Of a DNA stretch of 64,000 nt, positions 1-11,990 are shown piece after piece. The first letter of the stretch is position 1, and each line of letters starts with the position of its first letter. Source of the DNA: Nymphaea colorata (taxonomy: Eukaryota > Streptophyta > Magnoliopsida > Nymphaeales > Nymphaeaceae). The stretch covers positions 5,848,174-5,912,173 of the forward strand of contig NW_022204507.1 in NCBI RefSeq assembly GCF_008831285.2, given 5' to 3'. The translations under genes and the position numbers were made by a program. The notes under the pieces are model-generated. The model saw only the letters and a program-made list of their open reading frames with translations. It did not search any database and was not told the DNA's origin.

Positions 1-1067
1 ACTACAGCTGCTATTGCACTGTCACCATCCGTCAGTACAACTTTGGGGTGGTTCGCATTCATGGCCTCAATAAATACTTTGAAAAGCACTCAAATGTCTC
101 AGTAGTCTGATCAAAGCAGAATGCACAGCCAAAAATGCAACTACTACAGTGATGGTTCACCCCCACAAACTGAGCAAACTGCCACCCATAGGTTTTGACC
201 TTCATTGTTGTGTCAAAAATAAGTACATCGCTGAAGCATCCATAATCTAACCTAGATCTCAAATCTGCCCAAAAGATATTTTTATCCTAACCATCCTCAT
301 ACATCTCAATGGTGTTGTAGAAACCGGTGTCTTTGCTTAAACTTTTCTGAATGGACTCGAACAATGCCATAATTTTTCCTTCTTTAATCGATTTTGTCCT
401 CTTCCTCCTCAGGTGGATTCTATGATCCATATGTTTGAATGGAACATTCTCACAACCATCTTCTACTTTGACAAAAAAGTCATATGCCTTGGTGGTATAC
501 CTACACTATCAACCAGCTCGCTTATTTTGGCATGCGACGATGACATTTCCTAATGCAACCTCAACATATGGCTTATGCGAGAAGGAGCCAATGGATGGTT
601 GTGAGTACAATATTTTTCATTCAGATGCCTTCCCAACTCCAAATTGGCAGCACAACCACACCTTGTATCAATCTTGTGGTTGGTTAAACATGTTACTGAT
701 CTCTTCCATCTTTGTTTCGGACAGACATATGACTTTTGCACGACCATGCCCTGTGCATTTCTCTCTATCCTACCCTTCCTTGCACTGAACTCATGATGAA
801 GAGCATAAGAATTACAAAAACTGTTGTTGCATCCTCCATATCGAACTCCATTACTACAGTAGGAGCATGTTGTTCAGGATCTTTTATCTCAAACTCCATT
901 CCTGCAATAGGAAAATCCAATCCTAGAGTAGGACCACGTTCTTCCGTATCATCAGTCTCAAACTCTATTTCTACAGAAGGAGCATGTTCTTTGGGATACT
1001 TCATTTCCATGCAGAAGGACTCAATCTCTTGTTCATCGCCATCCGGTGATGTAGATATTTCATACAC
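1..1067 (-). pseudogene. FAR1/MULE-type transposase, N-terminal part, frameshifted, runs off the window
   Basis: Reads right to left. The region from about 1067 to 840 encodes an acidic leader with three imperfect repeats of about 20 residues, for example HAPSVEIEFE and HAPTVVMEFD. It runs into a FAR1-type start of domain (MEFDMEDA), then after a frameshift FCNSYALHHEFSARKG. The FAR1 DNA-binding domain follows at about 750-560, with cysteines in SYVCPKQRWKR and CGCAANLE and the HNHPL end. After a stop near 553 the MULE transposase core appears at 262-59: SRLDYGCFSDVLIFDTT and FVGVNHH, then a second frameshift and DGDSAIAAV at the left edge. In FAR1/MURA proteins this DDE domain cuts and joins Mutator-like element ends. 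Only a few indels and stops break it. It is therefore either a recent relic or a coding copy with introns or sequence errors that I cannot resolve. The C-terminus lies left of base 1. A near-identical inverted copy lies at 52,598-53,350. Confidence 0.85.
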
Positions 1068-1470
1068 TGTGCCATCTACAATACATAGAGTCGATAGAAA
1101 GTAAATAACATTTTAACATTATCTCTTTATCTCATTATCATTCCTACCCTTTGTGGTGAACTCGTTGTTATCTCATTACTTCGTAACCATTCCTTTCGTT
1201 ACATGTGCATTATCTAGTCTCCGTCTACTTTTCACCTACTTTGTACACATGCCATTCTATTGATCAATCACAAGATGAATAGTTACAAAATATAATGAAA
1301 TAAACTGGGATGCATAATATATTCTCTGATGTCGTTATCTTGCACATTCATTAGGCCATGATTTCATTATCTTAAGCAAACTATCTCAAAGCCATTACAT
1401 CGTAACATTATCCACAACATGAACTCGGTTGCACTCATTATTTTGTCTGGAACATTATGTATCACATGAA
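1068..1470. repeat. GATAA-rich flank upstream of the left FAR1/MULE transposase
   Basis: The stretch is dense in TTATCTC, CATTATC and GTTATCTC words, which are the reverse complement of the GAGATAA/GATAAC words that fill 54.6-61 kb and 63.4-63.7 kb. It sits immediately upstream of the transposase N-terminus. I infer that it is the 5' flank or subterminal region of the same MULE family. No clean terminal inverted repeat was identified, so the element's outer boundary is not established. Confidence 0.45.
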
Positions 1471-2551
1471 CTGGGATGCACTTTTTACCTGTTGCATTGA
1501 CATTTTTTTTATTTTTGAGCTCTGCCATCACCTTCGCCTTCAATACCTCATGAACTGTTCCTACAATTTTTTTGAATATCCAACAGTGAAAAAGAAGCCC
1601 TGCAGAAGCCATTGCCTTTGTCATTTTAACATTCACAAACAAAAAACTACAATGAAGCCGTTGTAAACTCACTGTCCTTTCCTTTTGTTTTTATTCCATC
1701 CATTTGTGCTTTAAGGCCAAGCTTTCTTCACCAGCAACCTCCTCTCTCATTTCTTCCTCCAGCGGGGACCCCTCTCTCTTATTTTTCTTCTTCCTGACCA
1801 TCTTCCTTCCTTTGTGTGAAAGAATGCATGTGGCGTGAACGTTGAGTACGTATATGCTATGTCCGTGCAATGCAAGGGCGTTCATGTAAATATGCACAGT
1901 ACATTTTTTGGCAGAAAAGTCATTTGTGGATACATATACGTAGTACGGACTACCCTATAAGGACATTTAATTAAGTATGGACATATATATTTTCATTCAC
2001 TATAAATCAATATTGGAACTTTACATATACATATTAGGGTCCATCGTCCATGTACGCTTATTGCGAACGCCGAGATGGCGCACATAACTCATTCTCGTCT
2101 ATTTCGACAAGGGATGGGTGCCTGGCAACTTGTGTGGCTGCATTCAACTGGGAGGGCTCCTCCTTGCAGATCTTGCAGGACCTCAACCATTAACACATGC
2201 ATGTCATATTTCTGTGACAGCTGCCGCACTCATGCTCTTGCTATCCGTCTTTGTTCACTGTGAGGCCTTCCATCCTGTTGGACCTAAAATCATGCTGTTT
2301 GTGGCCCTTCTCTTCTTGTTCCTGGATTACTGGCTCATCAAAATGCTTCTGTCCTCCAGATGAAGGAAGGTGACTCTCTCGCTCTCTTTTCTGTTCTAGT
2401 TTTGTACCGTGTTTTTGTTGCCTTGGTCTTTTTGTTCTCTGTATTGGCTTTTATTTTTTGTGTGGACTGTTCCAATTCCCTTAGGCTGGTGATTCCCTCT
2501 AACACATGGTTGGAGGTGCCCCTCATTTGGTGTTTTCTGTCATTATAGAAG

Positions 2552-2602
<51 letters not shown>

Positions 2603-5520
2603 TCTTTCTCTGGCGCATACAAACAAAAGCATATTCAGTTCATTGAGAAACGTCTGTAGAAGGATTCATTGTTTAGCTGAGGTTATATATATATGATGTA
2701 GGATTAAAGGACATTGATAGGAAAGGTAACCGATCGAGACACCCTTCTTCACTCATGTCCTTGTTGAGTGTTAGACTTCTTTCTCTATTTCCTTGATGAT
2801 TACTTCTTGCCTCCCACAATTCCATCCATATCATGTAATTAAATATCGCATCCAGTTATACTACTATCATTCTTTGCTCACAACTTGTTTCCTCTTGAAC
2901 GTTCCCCCTCAACCGAAGGTCTTAGCTGTTGTGATAATTTCTACGAGTTGATTGATGAATAAACTAACTGTCGTTTTTAACTTATATGCAATTTGTAGAT
3001 TGAGACAGAAGTACTTTATTAACCAAACAATGATGTACTTGTCAAAATTCTGGTTGACATGCCCTCACATCTATCCATGCTTTTATTTCAAGCTAACAAT
3101 TTAGCTTCCATTCTTTTCAACACAGTATCACACATTCATATATGTCTGTGTGTGTGTTATGAAAGTAATAACATTATTATATGATGTCTTTTGGTATTAC
3201 AATGGCAAATCAAATTATATTTGCTATTTAATAGAATGCATGGTTTCTTAAGAAAATAGAATGTCTTGTTAATAAAAGTTATCTAAATACTATATGAATC
3301 TTTGCTTCATATTATGGCTATCATTCTCACACATCAGAATGCATACTCAAAAGTTTATCTCCTGCATTGAAAATTGAACTACAGCTATCATTTTCAGCAC
3401 AGCGATAAACTGTACAAGTTAACAGTTTCTTTCTTGTACAATTTTATTGTAGTTCACTATTCCCAGCTCATCGAAGTTGATGCTGATGATAGTTCATCAC
3501 ACAATCTTGCTACAAGTAAACAAATGAAAGGAGAACAACGGAAACCATAATCTATAGGGTGCATCTAAAACATGTTTAGTAAGTTTTTCTTTAATTTGCA
3601 GCACTGTGTGCATGTGTATGGTTTGAGCATTTTGTTTCACCGGATTTTCGTGATCGTTATTAATCTTAATGAAGTTCATCCATTATAATGATGCCTAAAA
3701 TTGTAAAGTACCACAACATTTGTCTAATGATTCTTTTGGATTTTTCAACTAGGTCAAGCTCAACATTTGAATCAGTTACGGTGAATCTTATCTTGTGCAT
3801 GTGTTGTGCGTTTGTAGGCTAGAAGTGAGCTTGAATGTAGTGGCAGATTATTGTGAGATTAATAGTAAGTACTTTTATGTTGAGCATTTTTAGTAGTAAA
3901 GTTCTGGAATAAGTTTTAGAGTGCAAACAGCCAGTCTAATTTTTTGTTTTCTGAAATATCACTATTTTGTCTGTGTTTATTCATGAAATTGTTAAATCTC
4001 TATAGGAAGTCATAAAGATTTTCCAGCAAATCTAAGTACAACATGGTTAAGGTGTATGATTATCTGAACTTGTTATTGTAATTAAGGTATTTGTGACATT
4101 TTTGTTTATGTGGGACCAACAGAGGCTCTCTCTTAAATAGTGCCTTTATGGTGGGCCCCATTTTCTGGAACTAATTCTAGAGGCTAATTTATTTTCTCCT
4201 TTTGTTAGTTACTCTAAGGAAACCCAAGAAACTTGAATTATTATTTTAAAGAAAAATAAGACAAATAAAATTTAAGTTTAAACATTTTAAATGTTTATTA
4301 TGGATTTAATTATTATGGTGATATATTGGTGTGCAGTTCTCCCTGCAACATTCTATGTTTGGAAAAAAATATCTCTAAAAAAGGATAGTGACCCAACCTA
4401 CCCCTTTGCAGGCATTTTCTTGACACAGAATTTTGCAAAAAATAGACTTTTCAAATGGATACATGTCTGACAAGAAACGAGGTTTTGTTGGTCACTGAAT
4501 TTTTTTATTCCATAAGTGGGATAATTGTCTGTATGGCTATATGCTGGAATTTTTGTGTATGAAGCCTTACTATTTTTAGTAAAATTGGGCCATAAAGGGA
4601 CAAATATTCCTATTGATAATCTTGATATATATGATCTGGGATTCAGCCTTTCATTTCTTCTTGCATAAAAGAAGATGTATTCCTTTATCATTTCCATTTG
4701 TAAACAAGTTAATTGAGGATTAATAGTGTATATTCGATGGGCTTATGAAAGTGGGTACCACGCATATATATTTGCCTTGAATACATGAGCATGCTTTCCG
4801 TTTATTTAGTCATAATATGAAGTGTTAGAATATGGCGTGGTGCTTACATATAGGCATGTATACTTTCTATGGAAAATAGGGCATAATTATTATCAATGAT
4901 GAATCGCTACTTACTATTTCAAATAAGCTTACGCAAACTGGAAAATTATTTGAATGCTTTCAATTTTTGTGTGTGCAAGTGAGAGTAAGGGAGCTCAATG
5001 ATGTTGTCTGCTAGATGTTGCTAGATAGTTAAAATTTAAAAATTTGTCTCTAGAAAATAGTACGGTGGTGGCTTTACCAACAATTATGGTGTCTCTTTAG
5101 TGATGAATTTCTAAATTTTAGTAATCCAACAACTCTTTGCATATGTAAAATTGACCAATATATGTGAATGCTTGTGTATATGTGTCTATATATGCATATA
5201 ATCATCATCATCGTCATCATAACAATCATAATAATAATGTATATTAGAATGTAATCTCAAAAGAGGCATGTGAATTGTTTCCAAAGCAAGTAACTAGAAA
5301 TTGTACTACTAATCTTTCTTTCAATTGGGCTGCATGTGGTGTGCATATATAGCTCCCTACCTTCTTTATGAGAATGCACCCAATTCTTTTCCTACAATAT
5401 ATTTGAGGAAATACTATCCAAGCAATCTCCAGGATGTGGTGGAATAGAATAAAGTAGTTTTGCTTGTACAATAGCTAGTACTGTGAGTGTTTAGCTCCAA
5501 AGTTGAACCCTTGTAGGTCA
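1471..5520. other. AT-rich intergenic DNA, no gene recognised
   Basis: Short open frames occur in all frames, but none shows a family motif or an exon-like pattern I can defend. The stretch holds a CT microsatellite at about 2,554-2,597, AT-rich low-complexity patches, and a GC-richer patch at 2,060-2,300 with an open frame that I do not recognise. An (ATC)n-like patch lies near 5,200-5,222. Confidence 0.5.
2554..2597. repeat. (CT)n microsatellite
   Basis: Uninterrupted CT dinucleotides, about 22 units. Length is likely to vary between individuals. Confidence 0.95.
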
Positions 5521-5639
5521 TTTGAATGTTGTCTATTGGGTCCTGTCCACTACACTATTGTTCTGTCCTCATGGACAATTATGTTCTTTGCCCACAGTTT
5601 GATGGTTTTAGGAACAAAACATTAAGTTCCTCTTGTCTG

Positions 5640-5830
5640 GCATTATTTTCACATATGTTTGTTCTGCCCGTCTTGTCTAGTATTTGTTTCTATTCTATCT
5701 GATCTGTCTATTATGTTTAATTTGTCTATTCTGTCCAATGTTTCTTTCTTTTATGGTCGGTTTTATCTATTTATGTTTGGTTTGATCTGTCTGTTCTATA
5801 TGGTGCTTGTGTATTCTATGATTAGTTATG
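5640..5830. repeat. Pyrimidine-biased TCTGTC/CTATTCTGT-rich tract
   Basis: Irregular repetition of words such as TCTGTC, TTTGTCTATTCTGTCC and GATCTGTCTGTTCTAT. It lies about 0.7 kb beyond the 3' side of the Harbinger transposase relic and might be its subterminal sequence, but no terminal repeat was found. Confidence 0.4.
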
Positions 5831-6544
5831 CTTGTTATATATGTTATGTCTGCTATTTGATAATAAGAATACATTATTTTTTTAACATGTTATATCAAAA
5901 TAAGTATAAAATTTGTAACATGTTATATGCAAATCAATACATTCGATAACACAATCCATTATATTATAGCAAAATCAACTCTTTCAATAAATTCACATAT
6001 ATAACAAAAACATCATTACTCATAAATGTCCAAACATTTATTTAGTCACCAATATCAAGTAAAATTGCAAAACATCAAAACATAAATAGTTTAAAATGTT
6101 CAACTATTGTAAGCCATGTATTGGAGAACAATGACACAAAAATAGATATAAAAATTTAACAACACTAGGACTATTATAAATACAAAAAATAACTATGAAA
6201 ACTTGCTGGATAACTAGTTGTCTATCACACACACTACTCTTCCTATTTAACCATGTAATACTTGATAAAGGACATGACCATCTGGTTCCTGCATTTTAGA
6301 AATTAAAAAGACGAACAAACAATTAGATTGTCACCATTGAGTATTAAAATAATTAAGTATAACTAAGTCAACAACATATAATATAATGAAAATGTTAAAC
6401 AATGAGTATCTTACTTGAAACATAATCATTCAACATTATTGAACCTTACGGAGTTCATTGTTGTGACCATGTATTTACGTTTGTTCAGTATTTTTATTAT
6501 CATTTATAATCTCACTTACTTCACTATCATTTATATCATCAAGA

Positions 6545-7485
6545 GGAAATTGTTCAGCATTTAGATTGTGGTTGATTTATAAAATTATGAAGAACACATG
6601 ATGATTGTATAATTTTAACTTGAGTGGTTATTGGATACGACACAGTTCTCCAAAATCGAAAATCTTGCCTTAAGCAAACCAAATGATCTCTCGACAGTAG
6701 TATGCAAAGATGAGTGTCTATGGTTGTACAAATATTCTTTTGTCTAAATTTGCCTTGATCCAAAAACATTAATCTGTGATAGGTGGTATCGACATCTTCT
6801 ATATGGATTTAATAATCTGACAATATTTGGATATCTAGCATCGACATATTTATTTCATAATTAACAGTACATGTTATGTCACCCGAACAATTAAATTGAT
6901 CATAGTAAATTTAAACCATTGATATTTATTTTCTTAGCATATGAAACTTCTAATGGATGAAGATTATCTTCCAGTGCACTTCATAATACTTTTGCATCAG
7001 TTGTACTTCTTTGAATTGCATTTCTTCAGACATATACTAGAATGTGTGTACTATCTATTGCTCTTAAACAATCCTATTGATACATAATGTGTTACTAATC
7101 TAAACATTTTACTACAAATAAAAAGTTTGACTATGAATATCTATTGTGAATGGCAGTTGTTTACAATGGCGGAGCCACCTTGTGGCTGCTGTGGGCAAAT
7201 TACCCACACCAGTTTATAGAGATTGCTTTATTTATACATTTGAATTTCATAAATTTTCTCCTTTTTATATATGACTGCTCCTTAAAATTTGAAATTTAAA
7301 GTGACAGTGCCCCTTAGCCAGAAATTTCTAACTCTGCCGTTGGTTGTTTACTATAAAGTACGGAAAGAAACTTAGATCTGTTCTAACTCGGGCTGGTGTA
7401 GTATCATCTTTACATCTCAAGTATTCATGCACAATACAGAGAATTGCTTTCAAAACTAAGTTGAAGTATTTACTAGTTGTTTGTC
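6545..7485 (-). pseudogene. PIF/Harbinger transposase (DDE_Tnp_4-like) relic
   Basis: Reads right to left. The segments, in order, are VSKYFNLVLKAI and RTDLSFFPYF (7,480-7,355), a possible GT-AG intron (7,351 to about 7,083), and CLRAIDSTHI (near 7,060), which carries the first catalytic Asp. A remnant matching PYRRCRYHLS lies near 6,790. HSSLHTTVERSFGLLKARF (near 6,715-6,655) holds the catalytic Glu. After a frameshift come SYPITTQVKIIQSSCVLHNF and IN (6,634-6,570). This order matches PIF/Harbinger DDE transposases, which act with a Myb-like partner protein. No partner gene is visible. Several stops and at least two frameshifts make it non-coding. A MITE is inserted inside it, at the possible intron donor. 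Confidence 0.82.
7165..7343. mobile_element. hAT-like MITE inserted in the Harbinger relic
   Basis: A 179-bp insert bounded by imperfect terminal inverted repeats: AATGGCGGAG at the left, and CTCTGCCGTT at the right, which reads AACGGCAGAG on the other strand. It is flanked by a perfect 8-bp duplication, TTGTTTAC, at 7,157-7,164 and 7,344-7,351. An 8-bp target duplication with short inverted repeats is the signature of hAT-superfamily elements. It has no coding capacity. The family assignment beyond hAT-like is inference. Confidence 0.8.
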
Positions 7486-9423
7486 TTGAGTGCTGAAAAT
7501 CATATTGGGTTCGTCAATTTCATTAATCATGTTTCAAACCAACGAAAGCATCAATACCTGTTTCTTCTACTATGGTTTCTCTTCCATCACACATCTCCCT
7601 ACTTCTTAACATATTACATAATAATGCATATATTTGTTGAATCACCCTTAATAGATCTGGACAATTTTTTGAGTGTTCATGCATACACTTGTATCCAAAT
7701 TGGGCACCTGCTAGTTGATTACTGCGTACTAAAACATAGTTCTTAACTGGATCTTGATATAGCTTTTTTCATTACTTGATAGAGCTTTTTCCATTAAGTC
7801 AGAGAACGAGAGAAAAAATAGGATCTTTTATTACAGTGAAAGGAAAGTCCTCTATAAATGACATCAGCTTATTGCAACGAAGCTTCACATATGATGGTCA
7901 TTTATTTCTATCGCAACATCTTTCGTGTAATTACTAGACATAGTTCTGAATGGAGGTGCTGTGTCATCATATTTTTTTTGTTTCAACAACATGACTCCTT
8001 AATGATACAGCTTCACAGTCGAAAGCACATCGGAGATAAGCATGGTGTTGGAGAGGAACCCGCTTGATGCTGCATGAGCAAGGCAGGTAACCCAGACAAT
8101 ATCCTGAACGCGGGCATCCCAAATTCCATTCGGTCCATGAGAGGACTCACAAGTTGGGTGACTGTAGAACTGAACCCCACATAGTGTATCTTCTGATGAG
8201 GCTTCACCTCGTTGTCCCTCCCAGGCGGCATTACTGTTGCCTTCTTATTTTTTAATTTTTGTCATCAATTTTAACAGTTTGTTATACAGTGGGCTGTTTG
8301 AGAATTACCACCAAGGTTTGAGTGGGCTTTTGTTGATGTTTGAACGATGGGCGCCGATGCATGAATCACACTCGATCTGCTTGAGCGGTGTTATGTGTTT
8401 TTTGTGCAAAAAGTTTAAGGTTCAAAAAGACAAAAATAACAATGACGAAGATTCATAAGGCAATTAACCGGCTACTATTGACTCAAATCCTGGCCTCTTC
8501 TAGCCGATCCTGAACATATTGATTTTTTGGATTTAATAAAAAGGTAATACTTCCATTTTACTATGGGATCATTTTTTTCTTTCACTTGTAATCGAGGAAA
8601 ACTGCATCAGAGCTGAGAGATTTTGCTGCTCCTTGTCAACCCAACATCAGTTGTAATTTTCATCTGCTGAAATCATATCCAGGTAGAGAATCTTTCTCTC
8701 TCACTTGGCAGTGTAAAACTCTGAAGCTAGTCCTGAAGCTTATACCTGCTTCAGCTTGCAATCAACAAATATGCACTCAAAAAGAAAGAAAGGAGATGGG
8801 TGTATTTTATAAATTTTTTATAAAGGTCTATACATTTTTGTGCTTTAATATTTTTACAATTTCTTTTCTGTCAATAAAAGTTTTCTTAAAAAAAGACTTT
8901 AAATAGACCATTTTAGTCATTATACACCTATGTATAAGTGCAAGCATGTGCACATAACCAGCTTCATGTGCAAGGAGTCCCGCAACTTGAACCAGAAAAC
9001 TGCCACCTACTGTAAAAGTTGGATGGCTGTAATTTAAATTTAATAACTTCGAAGCTAGCTGCACTTTCTGATAGATGTATGGAATAGATGGATCCATTTT
9101 TGTTATGAAAAAGCATTTATCTGCTTTACCTTTGAAGAAGAGGGCCCTTATTATTTTCTCTGAACCCATGAACCATGCATGAACAGTTACCGTATAAAAA
9201 CAAGATTGTCGATAAAGATATCCATGATCAAGGATATTCATTCAACCCTTTTCTGGGTCTTCACTATAACAAATGCCTTTTGTGGACATAAGACCAAGGA
9301 AGCTCGATAGTCTTGGCATGAAAGTCATTGTATAGCTAATAGCTAATATAAATCTTACTTGAATAATTGTCACGCCAATTAGTCATCTGTTCTTCTTGAT
9401 GCGTTTGGTAGTTTTGGATCTAA
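7486..9423. other. Intergenic DNA with unassigned open frames
   Basis: No known domain recognised. The longest unexplained frame is minus strand 9,241-8,828 (137 codons). Within it a segment near 9,010-8,950 reads GGSFLVQVAGLLAHEAG and is bracketed by TTTTACAG and by G followed by GTTATG, as an exon would be. It could be a fragment of a host gene, but I could not name a family. A frame at 8,231-8,013 (minus) is also unassigned. Confidence 0.35.
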
Positions 9424-9424
9424 T

Positions 9425-9518
9425 ATCTAAGGTTGATATGGAATCTTTTTTTTTGTTTTTTAAATGTGGCTATCTAAGGTTGATATGGAATCTTTTTTTT
9501 TGTTTTTTAAATGTGGCC
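9425..9518. repeat. Perfect 47-bp tandem duplication
   Basis: Two adjacent copies of a 47-base unit beginning ATCTAAGGTTGATATGG and containing T9-G-T6. The copies begin at 9,425 and 9,472 and appear identical, so the duplication is recent or is an assembly/replication slip. Confidence 0.9.
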
Positions 9519-11171
9519 CATAAACAAACAGTATATTTCACATCCACAGAAAAATTAGGAGTTGAGATTGTTAATATATGGCGAAAACCTCAGATCTGAA
9601 ATCCAAGTTAAACAAACGCCCCTATTTACATTGATCAATGACAGCTAACTTTAGATGAAAGTTTTAGAAAAATTTATACTAGGAGTAGCTTCTTCAAATT
9701 GTCTATATGTTGATATTTTCATGGAACATAAATGGTATATTATGCCTTTTTCAAAAAAATTGAGTGTTTATTTTTTTAAATTTTAAAAGTTGGAATGGTG
9801 ATAAGTTATTGGCTTAAACATTAGGCACTCTTATATAACTTTTTTATACCTCTTTTCTGAATCTTTACTTAATTTGCTTTCAATCTTCACAATATGTGAG
9901 ATACTTCAGATGATTGATTTCCCATTATTATGAAACCTTATTTACATTAATCCATATCAAGTGATCTGGTTATGAACTTCTGTCATTTGGATCTATGTAC
10001 AAGATCGACATCATAACTGTTAAAAAGTGTAATTTCAGAAGTTTGGTGCGTTGACAATGTTGGATTTGAGATGCATTGGCTCTCACTGAGTTGAATGTAC
10101 TACTAACCGCATCCATTTCTTTTATATAATTTGGTATTTGTCATCAAATTTGGATTCCAATATGAATGAAGAAAAGTTTATAACAGATCTAAACCCTACA
10201 CTGAATGCACAATTAGAATACGATTTTTAAACTCGCCCGCGAATCTGAATATGACTTCTTAAACAAGCTCGGACTGAATTATTATATGATAAGAGCCAAC
10301 CTTCAAAATGTATGCGGATTGGATACAAGATATTTAAAATTAAATCCAATCTGAGTCCATGAGATACTTATTTAAATGTGAATATGAATCCAATCAGACA
10401 TGATTTTCTTTAAGCCAAATCCAATTCAATCTCTTAATCAGATGTTATTTCATTTTTCATATCTTTTTTTTAAAAAAAAGCAGTTCTTTTTAATATTGGG
10501 ATCCACTCAAATTTATCCTTACGTGAAAACTAATTGGTGAAAGGAACAGCGATTTATCATCTGCCTCCTGTTCGCATTACACTAACCTTGAAGGATATGA
10601 GGGAGGAGATCATGATGAATATTCTTATAGATCTCCTTTAAAAATGGCCAATCATGCATGAAATGTTAGATAATAGTGGAAAATTCATACAACATTGATG
10701 TTTCAAAAACAACGGTTTGGATTAATGGGTCCAGATGCAACATTTACCAAATTTGGTTATGACTTTATGTAATTGGGTTCAGATTAAAAGTACTATATTT
10801 TGAAATGAAGTTCAGATCCATCCATCATAACACCCTAATATCTGTATGTGACGATCTGATTCAATCTTTTGTCCAGTCTAAATTAGTCGGTTACCATTTA
10901 ACGCGTGTTTGGAAACATGGATATCCACTGTGTAAGTGGGATTTAAATTCAAAGTAAGAAAAAGTACATCATCCCCCAAATGCTGGATAACGAATCCGAT
11001 GCCAAGAGATGCTTACTAAAGGGTTTTGGAGTGGGATATACCTGATCCATTTACATCACTGTCTACTATGTATAATCTTTTGGGTGTTACAGGTTTATAT
11101 ATATTTCTCTTTCTTTCTTCAACCCATTTACAGATCCAAGGACTACAATCCAAATTTATTGTGTGCGTGTA

Positions 11172-11202
<31 letters not shown>

Positions 11203-11460
11203 GTATATATATTATAATGGACCAGGGATATATGATGTCTGAGCCAATCCAGACCATCCACTGATGGCAACAATTCAGGCACTGATCGGATATCCGCCCA
11301 ATTAAATCCAAGTTTTAGTGGTCGAATTCAATACCCGAATTATCTTAGACGGACCATTACCCGAACTAGATGGACAGTCATCCCTGCTGAAGCGGAAGCA
11401 TGCAGTGCCCATGCACGAAACACCAAAGAAGCTCCCCACAACGGGTGAGCTGCTCTTTGA
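9519..11460. other. AT-rich intergenic DNA, no gene recognised
   Basis: No coding signal recognised. The segment 10,200-10,420 (words such as GAATCTGAATATGA and AATCCAATCTGAGTCC) resembles one at 39,530-39,620 in composition and wording, which suggests a dispersed non-coding repeat. A GT/AT microsatellite occupies about 11,161-11,212. Confidence 0.45.
11161..11212. repeat. (GT)n(AT)n compound microsatellite
   Basis: GTGTGCGTGTATG followed by GT repeats passing directly into AT repeats. This compound dinucleotide tract is likely to vary in length. Confidence 0.9.
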
Positions 11461-11990
11461 GGAAATGTGATGTTTTTCAAAACAGTTTGGCAACACACAT
11501 CAAGAAAAACAGACCAAGAACTCCATTTACGTGGTTCAACAAGTTTGGTCTACAAGCATGGGCACACGAGAAGGAAAAGAGCCAAATTATATTCGATCTT
11601 CACACAATACAAGTGCAACTGCACAACAATCTGGAGGTTGAAGAAGGCAGCCAAGAGACAGTTACCAAAAAAAACAAAAAAAGTGAACCCACGTCCTAGC
11701 AGCTGCTCAACATAATACATAGTCTTATACACTACAGGGACATCCGACATCCAAAATAAGCACTCCTTAACTCTCCCCTCAAGTCGAAACATCCCCACTT
11801 GCTAAGTGCTTGACTGAGTTTAACTTTAGTCAGACCTTTAGTATGCATCTGCCATCTGCTCCGTACCTTTCATATACAAAGTCTTGATCTCGCCAAACAT
11901 GATTGACCGAAAGAGAACATAGTTTTCATTTGATAAACTGATTCACGATGGGATATCATTTTCATTTGATAAAGAGAGCATAGTTTTCAA
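11460..11990 (-). mobile_element. 3' end of a Ty1/copia element (RNase H tail, polypurine tract, LTR part)
   Basis: Read on the minus strand, 11,985-11,800 encodes the degenerate C-terminus of a copia polyprotein (EQMADAY, then KVKLSQALSKWG in another frame), the usual last residues after RNase H. It is followed by a polypurine tract, CTTGAGGGGAGAG (about 11,795-11,780). The LTR sequence begins near 11,780 and continues to about 11,460. No matching second LTR was found in the window, so this is a truncated element. Stops break the reading frame. Confidence 0.65.

Noticed and set aside
2075-2363. Overlapping frames at 2.1-2.4 kb as a small gene
   Set aside because: No recognisable family, no consistent codon pattern, and two competing frames of similar length.
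5659-5949. 96-codon hydrophobic frame as a membrane protein
   Set aside because: Composition reflects a TCTGT/CTAT-rich tract; no family motif and no supporting context.
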